Below, piece by piece: positions 1 through 6,421 of a DNA stretch of 32,048 nt. Where the stretch lies: assembly GCF_001815935.1 (NCBI RefSeq), contig NZ_KV823422.1, forward strand, positions 1-32,048, written 5' to 3'. The translations under genes and the position numbers were made by a program. The stretch is from Corynebacterium sp. HMSC04H06 (GTDB lineage: Bacteria; Actinomycetota; Actinomycetes; Mycobacteriales; Mycobacteriaceae). How positions within the stretch are numbered: position 1 is the stretch's first letter; each line of letters begins with the position of its first letter. Under the pieces are notes generated by a model that was given only the letters and a program-made list of their open reading frames with translations, ran no database searches and was not told the DNA's origin.

Positions 1-158
1 CCATTCGGCGTGCCTACTCGGCGCGCCTAGGTCGGGCACCGGGACCGCGCACCGGGACCGCGCACCAGGGTGGCGCGCCAGCGTAAGAGCCGAGATGGCG
101 CGCCGAAAACCCACGCCTGGATGGTGCGCCTACGTTGCGCGCCTAGGTGGTGCGCCCG
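1..158. repeat. GC-rich intergenic stretch with recurrent GGCGCGCC-like octamers
   Basis: No gene is visible. Close variants of GGCGCGCC (GGCGTGCC, GGTGCGCC, TGCGCGCC) occur about seven times in 150 bases, often followed by TA. Bases 12-28 read GCCTACTCGGCGCGCCT, and a copy with one mismatch lies inverted at 32019-32035 at the other end of the window. This looks like a dispersed intergenic repeat family rather than coding DNA. Confidence 0.5.
36..66. repeat. 13-bp tandem repeat, 2.4 copies
   Basis: The unit GCACCGGGACCGC occurs perfectly at 36-48 and 49-61, with a partial third copy (GCACC) at 62-66. It is one of four short tandem duplications in the first 580 bases. Confidence 0.85.
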
Positions 159-184
159 GGAATTAGTAGGCGGAATTAGTAGGC
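159..184. repeat. 13-bp perfect tandem duplication at the catC stop codon
   Basis: GGAATTAGTAGGC is repeated exactly at 159-171 and 172-184. On the minus strand the duplication covers the last codons and TAA stop of the catC remnant, so a second copy of the gene end follows the first. Confidence 0.9.
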
Positions 185-449
185 GACGGCGTCGGTGGAG
201 TTGGGGTGCTTCGCCAGCGGGGTGACGTGGATCTTCATGTACTTATACATGGGGAAGCCGGCGAAGATGTCGTGGAGGGCATCGTTGTCGGGGGCGTCGT
301 AGATGGAGTAGTTGGAGTACTCGCCGACCACGCGCCAGATGCCCTTCATCTTGCCGGCGGCACTCCTTTTCGCGGGCCTGGAAATCGGCGACCTCTTCGG
401 GGCTTAGGTGATCCGGGAAGGTGACGTCCATTCGGGCAAGAAACAGCAT
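176..449 (-). pseudogene. catC: Muconolactone delta-isomerase, internal frameshift deletion
   Basis: CatC isomerises muconolactone to 3-oxoadipate enol-lactone in the catechol branch of the beta-ketoadipate pathway. The start is good: ATG at 449 behind AAGGAAAGGA, encoding MLFLARMDVTFPDHL, the family's typical N-terminus. After ...QAREKE the frame is lost. The rest is intact in another frame, from AAGKMKGIWRVVGEYSNYSI through GFPMYKYMKIHVTPLAKHP to a TAA at 176-178. Between the EK and GK positions about 10 nt remain where the family has about 27, so a deletion near 17 nt (around 365-372) best explains the break. The product would be a 68-residue nonsense fusion. No catA, catB or other pathway gene is nearby. 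Identity is confident; loss of function is very likely. Confidence 0.85.
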
Positions 450-469
450 GGTAGAAAGTCCTTTCCTTG

Positions 470-519
470 TAGGTTCAGTGGGTAGGTTCAGTGGGTAGGT
501 CCAGTGGGTAGTTCAGGGG
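470..519. repeat. 13-bp tandem repeat, three copies plus a degenerate fourth
   Basis: TAGGTTCAGTGGG occurs at 470-482 and 483-495, TAGGTCCAGTGGG at 496-508, then TAGTTCAGGGG at 509-519. The array lies in the short gap upstream of catC, where its promoter would be if it were transcribed alone. Confidence 0.85.
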
Positions 520-538
520 TAGGTTGCGGATGGTCTAT

Positions 539-580
539 TTAATTGTCGGGGCCCGCGTGTTAATTGTCGGGGCCCGCGTG
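539..580. repeat. 21-bp perfect tandem duplication at the luxR remnant stop codon
   Basis: A 21-bp unit starting TTAATTGTCGGGG is repeated exactly at 539-559 and 560-580. On the minus strand each unit encodes His-Ala-Gly-Pro-Asp-Asn-stop, so the last six codons and the stop have been copied just downstream of the gene end. Confidence 0.9.
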
Positions 581-1485
581 CGCGAGGGCACGCGGAAGTT
601 CGTTGCGTGAGCGGATCCCGAGCTTCCGGTAGACCCGCGTCAGGTGGTACTCGACGGTCTTGGTCGACAGGTAAAGCTCCTCGGCGACCTCGCGGTTGCT
701 GGCGCCGTCGGCGACGGCCTTGGCGATCTCCTCCTCCTGCGGGGTCAGCCCGCCGGCGCCGGTGGTGCGCCGCCCCAGGCCGCTGGCGCGGCGCTCCTGG
801 TTACAGCGCTCGACGAATTCAGGCGCGCCCATCGCAGCGTAGACCTCGCCGGCGCGGCCGAAGATCTCGTCGGCGTGGCGCCGCCGGACCAGGCGGCGCA
901 GGATGCGCCCGTACTCAAACAGGATGCGCGACTGGTAAAAGGGCAGGGGCGGGATTCGATCATCTCGACGGCATCGGCGAGCTTTTCAGCCCGGCGGAGG
1001 TCTCGCCGCGCTGGATGAGCAGGCCGGCGCGCGGGACGGCCAGTTTGGCGGTAACGGAGAGGATGTCGCTGCCGGCGGCGCGTTCTTCGGCGCGGGAGGT
1101 GACCTCTTCGGAGAGGGCGGCATCGCCGGCGTGGAGGAGCTGCTGGGCCCAGATGTCCTCCCAGGGCCAGAACCCGGGCTGGCCGATGTCGACCAGTCGG
1201 CCCATCTCGTAGAGCGAGCGCCCGAAGCACACCGCGGCGGGGAAGTCCTTGTTCATGGCGGCCGAGTGCATCTGCGTCATCGCGGACGGGATGCGCTGAA
1301 TCAGAAACGCGTCCTGGCTCAGCGTCAGCCGGTTGGTGCAGTCGCGCCCCAGCTCCCGGTCGCCGCGGTAGTGCGCGACGATGGACCCGGTCCACAGCAG
1401 CACCGGCTCCAGCACCCTAATGCCGAACTGCTCGGCCCGGGACAGGCCCCGCTCGACGATGCCCAGCGCCTTAAGCGCCCGGCCC
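560..1485 (-). pseudogene. LuxR-family (LAL/BenR-like) regulator remnant, 5'-truncated and frameshifted
   Basis: The C-terminal GerE/LuxR helix-turn-helix is intact (from LTPQEEEIAKAVADGASNRE to TVEYHLTRVYRKLGIRSR). Upstream is helical, TPR-like sequence typical of large ATP-binding LuxR regulators, split over three frames. One frame covers about 995-1485 (ALGIVERGLSRAEQ, VLEPVLLWTGSIVAHYRGD), a second about 945-995 (AEKLADAVEMIESRPCPF), and a third 560-945 (FYQSRILFEYGRILRRLVRR, then MGAPEFVER). The N-terminal ATPase region is missing; homology starts abruptly at the 3' end of the tetR gene. In C. glutamicum the LuxR-type regulator BenR accompanies the benzoate/catechol genes, so pairing with catC suggests a BenR relic. 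Identification as LuxR is firm; BenR is inference. Confidence 0.75.
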
Positions 1486-2034
1486 GATATAGCTTTCGGG
1501 CGGGGTCAGCCGGGTGATCGCCAGGTTGATGCGGTCCTCGGTGAACTCGCCCAGCGACATGCTCCGGTGCAGCAGCAGGCCCTCGTAGAAGGCGTCGAGC
1601 AGGTAGGTGGTGTGAGCGTCGAAGTATTGGCCCATCACGTTGCGGCAGCCCTGCGTCCACTCCAGCAGGTTCATGCGGTGCAGGGGGCGCCGCAGGGACA
1701 GGGTGTAGAGCTCGGTGCCCAGGATTAGCGTCTTGCGGGAAGCCGCGGACGCGATGAGCATCTGGGACAGGGCGGCGCGGGCATCGTCAAGGCTAGCGAT
1801 GCCGGTGAAATAGGACCCGAAATCCGCCACGGAGCGCTCCGCGAAGATAGAAAAGGTGGCCGCGAGCAGGCCGTCCTTGTCGTTGAAATAATAGGCGATG
1901 GAGCCCAAGGACACGTCCGCCTTGTCGGCGACGACGCGCATGGTGGTGCCGGCCACTCCGTTGTGCACGATGGAGTCTAGGGTGGCATCGATAATGCGCA
2001 GTCGGGGGCCGTACTGGGGGTTATTCTTGGGCAA
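1471..2034 (-). CDS. TetR/AcrR family transcriptional regulator
   Basis: This 187-residue protein has a normal TetR length. The N-terminal DNA-binding domain is clear at about residues 8-55 (RIIDATLDSIVHNGVAGTTM, then VSLGSIAYYFNDKDGLL). The rest is a helical ligand-binding and dimerisation domain whose inducer cannot be read from sequence. The start is TTG at 2034, six bases after a GAGGAG ribosome binding site; the nearby ATG at 2038 runs into a stop after five codons. Its 3' end abuts the truncated luxR remnant, so a deletion may have joined the two. If so, the last few residues could differ from the ancestral protein. Target genes are unknown. Confidence 0.85.
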   Translation of the reverse strand: MPKNNPQYGPRLRIIDATLDSIVHNGVAGTTMRVVADKADVSLGSIAYYFNDKDGLLAATFSIFAERSVADFGSYFTGIASLDDARAALSQMLIASAASRKTLILGTELYTLSLRRPLHRMNLLEWTQGCRNVMGQYFDAHTTYLLDAFYEGLLLHRSMSLGEFTEDRINLAITRLTPPESYIGPGA

Positions 2035-2168
2035 CCATCGCTCCTCAATGCAGCCGAAACGCGGCCAACAATGAAACAGGCAGCCGCGGCAGAAATCCGT
2101 GTGCTAGGGAAAGTATAGTTGCCCACCCTGGACCGGCAAGCAGGGGTCGGGGGGTGGTGGCGTTGAAA

Positions 2169-2459
2169 TTAGGCCTCGTTGCGGCGGGTATCCGGCACGG
2201 CCTCGGCGGCCTTGCGCTTGCTGGAAGAGGTGAAAATCTTCCACAGGCCGAATAGGGCGACAATCGCCCAGACGGCCTCGGTGATGAACAGGCCCGGGTT
2301 GAACGGGGACAGGGCGGTGTAGACGAAGCCCATCGCGCCCAAGAAGTTCAGGGTCTGGTAGATGGGGGAGGTGGCGGTCAGGACCTTGAAGTTGAGCAGG
2401 CCGAAGGCAACGACGAAGCAGATGCCGGCGATGATGCCAATTTCGTAGGAGAGTGCCAT
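2169..2459 (-). CDS. Small membrane protein, CBU_0592-like (copy 2)
   Basis: A 96-residue protein with three predicted membrane segments (about 6-24, 36-54 and 58-76) and a basic C-terminal tail (SSSKRKAAE). The segment YQTLNFLGAMGFVYTALSPF matches YQILNFVGAGFLTASAANPF in the gene just upstream, so the two are tandem paralogues. The pattern (short, YQxLNFxGA, then NPG/NAG and W-rich helix) fits the uncharacterised CBU_0592 membrane-protein family. It is probably co-transcribed with its paralogue, 27 bases apart, with RBS GAAAGGAA before the ATG. No function is known. Confidence 0.7.
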   Translation of the reverse strand: MALSYEIGIIAGICFVVAFGLLNFKVLTATSPIYQTLNFLGAMGFVYTALSPFNPGLFITEAVWAIVALFGLWKIFTSSSKRKAAEAVPDTRRNEA

Positions 2460-2486
2460 GAGGGTATTCCTTTCGTTCGTTGCGGA

Positions 2487-2756
2487 CTAGGCGGTGGCGG
2501 ACTGGGACTGGTTCTTCCGGCGGTTCAGGAAGATCTTGATGATGCCGTAGAGGCCCAGCAGGGACCAGATGAGCTCGGTCCAGAACACGCCCGCGTTGAA
2601 CGGGTTGGCGGCAGAGGCGGTCAGGAAGCCGGCGCCGACGAAGTTCAGGATCTGATAGGGGTAATCGTCCGGCGTCCACTTGCCCAAGTTGAGCATCGCG
2701 AAGGCGAAGAGCAGGGCGACCGAGGCGATCAGCCCGAAGATGACCATTGCTGACAT
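2487..2756 (-). CDS. Small membrane protein, CBU_0592-like (copy 1)
   Basis: An 89-residue protein with three predicted membrane segments and a charged C-terminus (LNRRKNQSQSATA). It is a clear paralogue of the downstream gene through the shared YQ-LNFxGA core and the F-N-PG/AG turn. The start at 2756 has a GAAAGGAC ribosome binding site about 10 bases upstream. It is first in the pair, behind a strong-looking -10 element near 2835-2840. These proteins may form hetero-oligomers in the membrane, but that is inference from pairing only. Confidence 0.7.
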   Translation of the reverse strand: MSAMVIFGLIASVALLFAFAMLNLGKWTPDDYPYQILNFVGAGFLTASAANPFNAGVFWTELIWSLLGLYGIIKIFLNRRKNQSQSATA

Positions 2757-2814
2757 TGTTCGACGGTCCTTTCAGAATGTGTGCGATATGGGAGCGCGAC
2801 TAGCCACGCGCAGG

Positions 2815-2831
2815 AGCGCCCCGCGGGCGCT
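2815..2831 (-). promoter_or_regulatory. Perfect 7-bp hairpin in the 5' UTR of the small membrane gene pair
   Basis: AGCGCCC (2815-2821) and GGGCGCT (2825-2831) are perfectly complementary around a 3-nt loop. It would lie at the very 5' end of the transcript from the -10 box at 2835-2840, where it could stabilise the mRNA. Confidence 0.5.
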
Positions 2832-2834
2832 GCA

Positions 2835-2863
2835 TTTATAGACTCTAAGCTGGGTTTTTAATC
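2835..2863 (-). promoter_or_regulatory. Probable promoter of the small membrane gene pair
   Basis: On the minus strand TATAAA (2840 down to 2835) is a good -10 element. The -35 region 17 bases upstream (GATTAA) is weak. A transcript from here would have a leader of about 70 nt before the ATG at 2756. Confidence 0.45.
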
Positions 2864-2990
2864 CATGCGAAGTCGAACGAGCATACGGTTTTGAACGCTT
2901 GATCTAAACCGCAGGTAAATGGGATAGCCCCGCCCTTGAACGTACGATCAATTCAGCGCGTTTGCCCAGCTTAAACTACTTTGGGGTTAT

Positions 2991-3025
2991 GGGCACGGAG
3001 GCCAAACATAGCCTCCCGCGCGCCC
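2991..3025 (+). promoter_or_regulatory. Stem-loop in the leader of the molybdoenzyme operon
   Basis: GGAGGC (2997-3002) pairs perfectly with GCCTCC (3011-3016) around the loop CAAACATA. The stem may extend with bulges through GGGC at 2991-2994 and a downstream GCCC. It lies in a leader of roughly 170 nt before the GTG at 3164 and could be regulatory. I do not recognise a known riboswitch class. Confidence 0.4.
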
Positions 3026-3163
3026 GTGGGGAAGGACTCAACACCTCCCGCACAATCCGAACGGAACTTTAACCTAACGGACCACGTCACCGGCCGGCGC
3101 ACACGCGAAGCGCCGCCAGACGAAATCAATAAAGAACAATCTGAACAGAAAAGGAGCCGAGCC

Positions 3164-3652
3164 GTGTCACAGCAACCGAACCCGGACACCGAGGACATCA
3201 AGCTCCACGTCAAACCCGGGAAGACGCGGGCGCCGTTTTTCCGCTATATCCGCATTAACCTGCCGCGCCTGACCAAGGCCGCCATCCTGGTGATCGTGGC
3301 GCTTATCGGCGGCTGCGCCTGGGCCGTGCTGTCCAGCGGCTTCGACATCTTCGCCGGCAGCGACATCGCGCTCGGCCTGGTCATCGCCCTGGCCGCCATC
3401 TTCCTGGTGCTGGGCCTGGTGACCAAGTGGCGCATCTGGGGCTTTGGCGCCGTCGTGGCCGCCGCCGGCATCCTGGTCTACTTCGGCGGCCTGTTCGGGC
3501 ACGCGCCGTTCGTGGGCAACGGCGCGGGCGTCTACCTCGCGGCCGGCTGGAACACCATGTTCTTCGCTAGCCTGGCCTACTGCGTTATCTACTGGGCGCT
3601 GAACTACGGCGTCCTGGTGGCATACCCGGATACCCAAGGATTTGAGGATTAA
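3164..3652 (+). CDS. Four-TM membrane protein of the molybdoenzyme operon
   Basis: I do not recognise a named family. The chosen start is GTG at 3164, eight bases after AAAAGGAG. An upstream in-frame ATG at 2981 would add 61 residues of non-membrane sequence overlapping the leader hairpin and has no ribosome binding site. The 162-residue product has a polar N-terminus (SQQPNPDTEDIKLHVKPGK) followed by four predicted helices at about 37-58, 66-86, 91-112 and 125-148. It ends two bases before the cytochrome b/molybdopterin gene, so it may be a membrane partner of that enzyme, for example in quinone or haem contact; this is inference from context. The helices carry no paired His residues, so it is probably not itself a haem protein. 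Confidence 0.7.
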   Translation: MSQQPNPDTEDIKLHVKPGKTRAPFFRYIRINLPRLTKAAILVIVALIGGCAWAVLSSGFDIFAGSDIALGLVIALAAIFLVLGLVTKWRIWGFGAVVAAAGILVYFGGLFGHAPFVGNGAGVYLAAGWNTMFFASLAYCVIYWALNYGVLVAYPDTQGFED

Positions 3653-3654
3653 TC

Positions 3655-5148
3655 ATGCTAGAGGAATTTCCGGTCTGGCTCCGCGTCGAGCACTTCGTCA
3701 ACATCTTGTTCGTGACGCTGTTTATCCGCAGCGGTATCGAGATCCTAGGCACCTTCCCCAAGCTGCACCGCTCCGTGCACACCCCGCTGGGCGGGCAGTG
3801 GGCGCAGTTTTCCATTAAGCAAAAGCGCAAGCGCAAGTACTTCCCGGTTTCCGGCGAGTACGACGACTATTCGCCCGTCATCTCCCTGCCGGGCCACGGC
3901 GCCCTGGGGCAGGGCCGCTACTGGCACTTCATCAGCGTGATGGGCTGGGTGCTGCTGATGGTCATCTACTGGGGCCTGCTGCTGGGCACCGGGCAGTGGC
4001 GCCGCTACTGGCCGGAGGACTGGGGCGTTTTCGCCCAGGCCTGGGACGATCTCATTCACTACCTGGCCTTCCAGATCCCGCCGGCGATGGACGGCTACCC
4101 CTTCAACGCCATCCAGCAGCTGTCCTACGGCTTCGTGGTGCTCATCCTGCCGCTGTGGATGATTATCACCGGCGCCTTCCAGTCGCCGGCCATCAACAAC
4201 CACTTCCCGCGCATTTCCAAGCTGATGGGCGGGCGCCAGGTCATCCGCACCCTGCACTTCTGGGGCCTCATCGCCTACGTCGTCTTCATTGTCATCCACG
4301 TCGCGATGGTGGTGCTGCACGGCTACGGCCACGAGGTCTCCAAGATGGTCTTCGGTCACTCGGAGAACCCGATCGCCGGCGGGGTCATCTTCACCCTGGG
4401 CCTGTTCGGCATCATCGCCTTCCACGTCTGGGCCACGAAGACCTCCCTGGAGCGCCCGAAGGTCATCGAGCGCCTGCACAACGTGGTGGTCCGCCCGCTG
4501 ACCCGCGCGCTGCGCAAGTTGCCCTCGCGCCAGAACAGCTACAGTGATGCCGAGATCACCAAGGCGCCGCACCACCGCGCCTCGGGCATGCCGCCGTCAA
4601 CGGAGGCCTATATGTCCCTGGTCTGCAATGACTACGAGGACGACTACGTGCTGGAAATCGGCGGGTTCGTCGAAAAGCCCATGCGCCTGACCATGGCGGA
4701 TATCCGCAAAATCGCCGACGGGTACTCGCAGAACACGGTCCATCACTGCGTGCAGGGCTTTTCCTCGGTGGGCAAGTGGGACGGCGTGCCGCTGTACAAG
4801 CTGCTCGACCTGGTCGGCCCGCTGGACGGGGCCAGCGACGTGGTGGTCCACAGCTTCCAGAACATGACCCGCGACGACGACAACTACAACGGTTCCTACT
4901 ATTACGAGTCCATGCCGATGGAAGAGGCCCGCCAGCCGCAGTCGCTGATCGCCATTGGCTACGACGGCGACGAGATCCCCATCAAGAACGGCGCGCCCAT
5001 GCGCCTGCGCCTGGAGACCTCCACCGGTTTCCGCTCGGCGAAGTGGCTGGACCGGATCGAGGTGGTCAACCGCTTCGACATCATCGGCAACGGGATGGGC
5101 GGCTTCTTTGAGGACACCGATTCCTACGACCGCCTGCAGATGCTCTAA
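3655..5148 (+). CDS. Cytochrome b - molybdopterin oxidoreductase fusion
   Basis: A 497-residue two-part redox protein. Residues about 10-280 hold five predicted membrane helices of cytochrome b561 / hydrogenase-cytochrome-b type, with candidate haem ligands His13, the HFWG His of helix 4 and the following VIHV and HGYG His residues. Residues about 320-490 are a sulfite-oxidase-family molybdopterin domain (YVLEIGGFVEKPMRLTMADI). The expected Mo-ligand cysteine is Cys365 in HHCVQGFSSVGKWDGVPL. The substrate is unknown. No Tat signal is present. The very basic loop after helix 1 (KQKRKRKYF) and the basic segment after helix 5 (RPLTRALRKLPSR) predict, by the positive-inside rule, a cytoplasmic molybdenum domain. 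That is unlike periplasmic MsrP/SorA enzymes. Electrons would pass between the Mo centre and quinone via haem b. Confidence 0.85.
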   Translation: MLEEFPVWLRVEHFVNILFVTLFIRSGIEILGTFPKLHRSVHTPLGGQWAQFSIKQKRKRKYFPVSGEYDDYSPVISLPGHGALGQGRYWHFISVMGWVLLMVIYWGLLLGTGQWRRYWPEDWGVFAQAWDDLIHYLAFQIPPAMDGYPFNAIQQLSYGFVVLILPLWMIITGAFQSPAINNHFPRISKLMGGRQVIRTLHFWGLIAYVVFIVIHVAMVVLHGYGHEVSKMVFGHSENPIAGGVIFTLGLFGIIAFHVWATKTSLERPKVIERLHNVVVRPLTRALRKLPSRQNSYSDAEITKAPHHRASGMPPSTEAYMSLVCNDYEDDYVLEIGGFVEKPMRLTMADIRKIADGYSQNTVHHCVQGFSSVGKWDGVPLYKLLDLVGPLDGASDVVVHSFQNMTRDDDNYNGSYYYESMPMEEARQPQSLIAIGYDGDEIPIKNGAPMRLRLETSTGFRSAKWLDRIEVVNRFDIIGNGMGGFFEDTDSYDRLQML

Positions 5149-5160
5149 GGAGGACACACC

Positions 5161-5850
5161 ATGTCACGAGCGTTATACCAAGACATTTACCTAAGCCCCG
5201 GGCAGCAGCAGCGCGTGCGCGACTACCTCCACGAGGTCGACTTCCACCTGCCGGGCGCGACCCCGGACGACTTCGAGATCAACCCACGCGCCCGCTACCT
5301 GGGATATATGTTCCAGGCCGAGGATCTTGAGTCCTTCGGTGTGGGCCTGCAGTGCACCCACCCGGGCATGGAGGACCAGCGCACCTTCATCCGGCTAAGC
5401 CGCGGCCAGCTGCTGGGCGAGGACGATGCCCCGCGCCTGCCCGTCAACGACCCGGTCATGGCGCGCGAGGCCATGACCCTGGACCGCTTCTACCGCGCCG
5501 AGGACCCGCCGCGGCCCACCGGTGTCAACGCCTATGCCCACGATGCCGGCCTGCCCGGCGCCGACATGGACCTGTCCATGCTGGAGGAGCAGCTGCGCGA
5601 CATCGTCGCCTTCCATAACGGCGAACCGGTGCCCGGCAACCAGGAGATCCTGGACCTGCGCATCTACTGGGGCACCCTGCTGGCCGGCCGCTACCCGCGG
5701 CTGAAGGCCCTGCGGAGCAAGCTCAGTGAGAACCAGGCCGCGCGCCTGGACCGGCTGGAGGCCGATATCACGGCCCTGGCCGACATCCTCGAGGCGCTGG
5801 GCCTGCCCACGCTGGAGGATCTCAAGAAGCCGAAGCGCGAGGACGGCTAG
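5161..5850 (+). CDS. Uncharacterised soluble protein of the molybdoenzyme operon
   Basis: Unrecognised 229-residue acidic protein with no signal peptide or membrane segment. The ATG at 5161 follows AAGGAGG by seven bases and the preceding stop by 12, so it is co-expressed with the molybdopterin oxidoreductase. Visible features are a Pro/Asp-rich N-terminal half containing NPRARYLGYMF and a single Cys (LQCTHPG), an acidic middle, and a C-terminal helical segment at about 178-220 (LRSKLSENQAARLDRLEADI) likely to form a coiled coil. A cytoplasmic assembly or cofactor-insertion role would fit the neighbour, by analogy with dedicated molybdoenzyme chaperones, but I see no TorD-like motif. The stop overlaps the convergent Lrp gene's stop within CTAG. 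Confidence 0.75.
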   Translation: MSRALYQDIYLSPGQQQRVRDYLHEVDFHLPGATPDDFEINPRARYLGYMFQAEDLESFGVGLQCTHPGMEDQRTFIRLSRGQLLGEDDAPRLPVNDPVMAREAMTLDRFYRAEDPPRPTGVNAYAHDAGLPGADMDLSMLEEQLRDIVAFHNGEPVPGNQEILDLRIYWGTLLAGRYPRLKALRSKLSENQAARLDRLEADITALADILEALGLPTLEDLKKPKREDG

Positions 5851-6287
5851 CCCGCCCGGTGGTCGAAGACCAGGGAGGTGTTGGTGGAGGCCACCTCGGG
5901 GCGCGCGCTGACCACGTCCGAGATGAAATCCCGCAGGCCGGCCGCGCTGGCCAGCTGCACGTGCGCCACAAAGTCCTGGTTACCGGCCACGAAGTAGACG
6001 TGGCGCACCGGCTCTAGCTCCAGCAGGTAGTGGTAGAAGTCTCGCAGGGCGCCGCGGGCGCCGGGGTGGAGGCGGATGTGGATGAGCGCCTCCGTGCCCA
6101 GCCCCAGGGCCGCCGGGTCCACGTGTGCGGAAAAGCCGGTGATGACCCCGCGCGCGATGAGCGAGTTCAGCCGGCGGTGGGCGGTGGACTCGCTGACGTT
6201 GATGCGGTGGGCGAGTTCGGAGATGGGCAGGCGGGCATCGGAAGCCAATTCGCGGCAGATGGCCGCCTCAATCTGATCCAGCTGCAT
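5847..6287 (-). CDS. Lrp/AsnC family transcriptional regulator
   Basis: A 146-residue protein of standard Lrp length. The N-terminal winged helix-turn-helix is at about 4-60 (LDQIEAAICRELASDARLPI, VSESTAHRRLNSLIARGVIT). The C-terminal RAM/ligand domain includes VRHVYFVAGNQDFVAHVQ. It is divergent from the dadA-type dehydrogenase and probably controls it in response to an amino acid, as DadR and related Lrp proteins do. The intergenic inverted repeat at 6382-6407 is a candidate operator. Its TAG stop at 5847-5849 overlaps the TAG stop of the convergent gene at 5848-5850. Confidence 0.9.
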   Translation of the reverse strand: MQLDQIEAAICRELASDARLPISELAHRINVSESTAHRRLNSLIARGVITGFSAHVDPAALGLGTEALIHIRLHPGARGALRDFYHYLLELEPVRHVYFVAGNQDFVAHVQLASAAGLRDFISDVVSARPEVASTNTSLVFDHRAG

Positions 6288-6381
6288 GGGGGTGTTCGTT
6301 CTCCGCGGTGGAGGATGCTTGCAAAATGAGGCGGATTCTGGGGGATCCCGCCAATGTGTACCCGCCCACTCTATCCTCCGT

Positions 6382-6407
6382 AGATGATATAGGCATTCAA
6401 ATCATCT
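6382..6407. promoter_or_regulatory. Inverted repeat between lrp and dadA, candidate operator
   Basis: AGATGAT (6382-6388) and ATCATCT (6401-6407) form a perfect 7-bp inverted repeat with a 12-bp AT-rich spacer, just upstream of the dadA ribosome binding site. Location and symmetry suit an Lrp-type site or a repressor site over the dadA promoter. Confidence 0.5.
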
Positions 6408-6421
6408 GTGAGGAGGAGCAC

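Noticed and set aside
470..519. CRISPR-like array
   Set aside because: Units of 13 bp are directly adjacent with no spacers; it is a simple tandem repeat.
2981..3163. Upstream ATG extending the four-TM protein by 61 residues
   Set aside because: No ribosome binding site; sequence lies in the leader with a hairpin, while GTG 3164 has AAAAGGAG.
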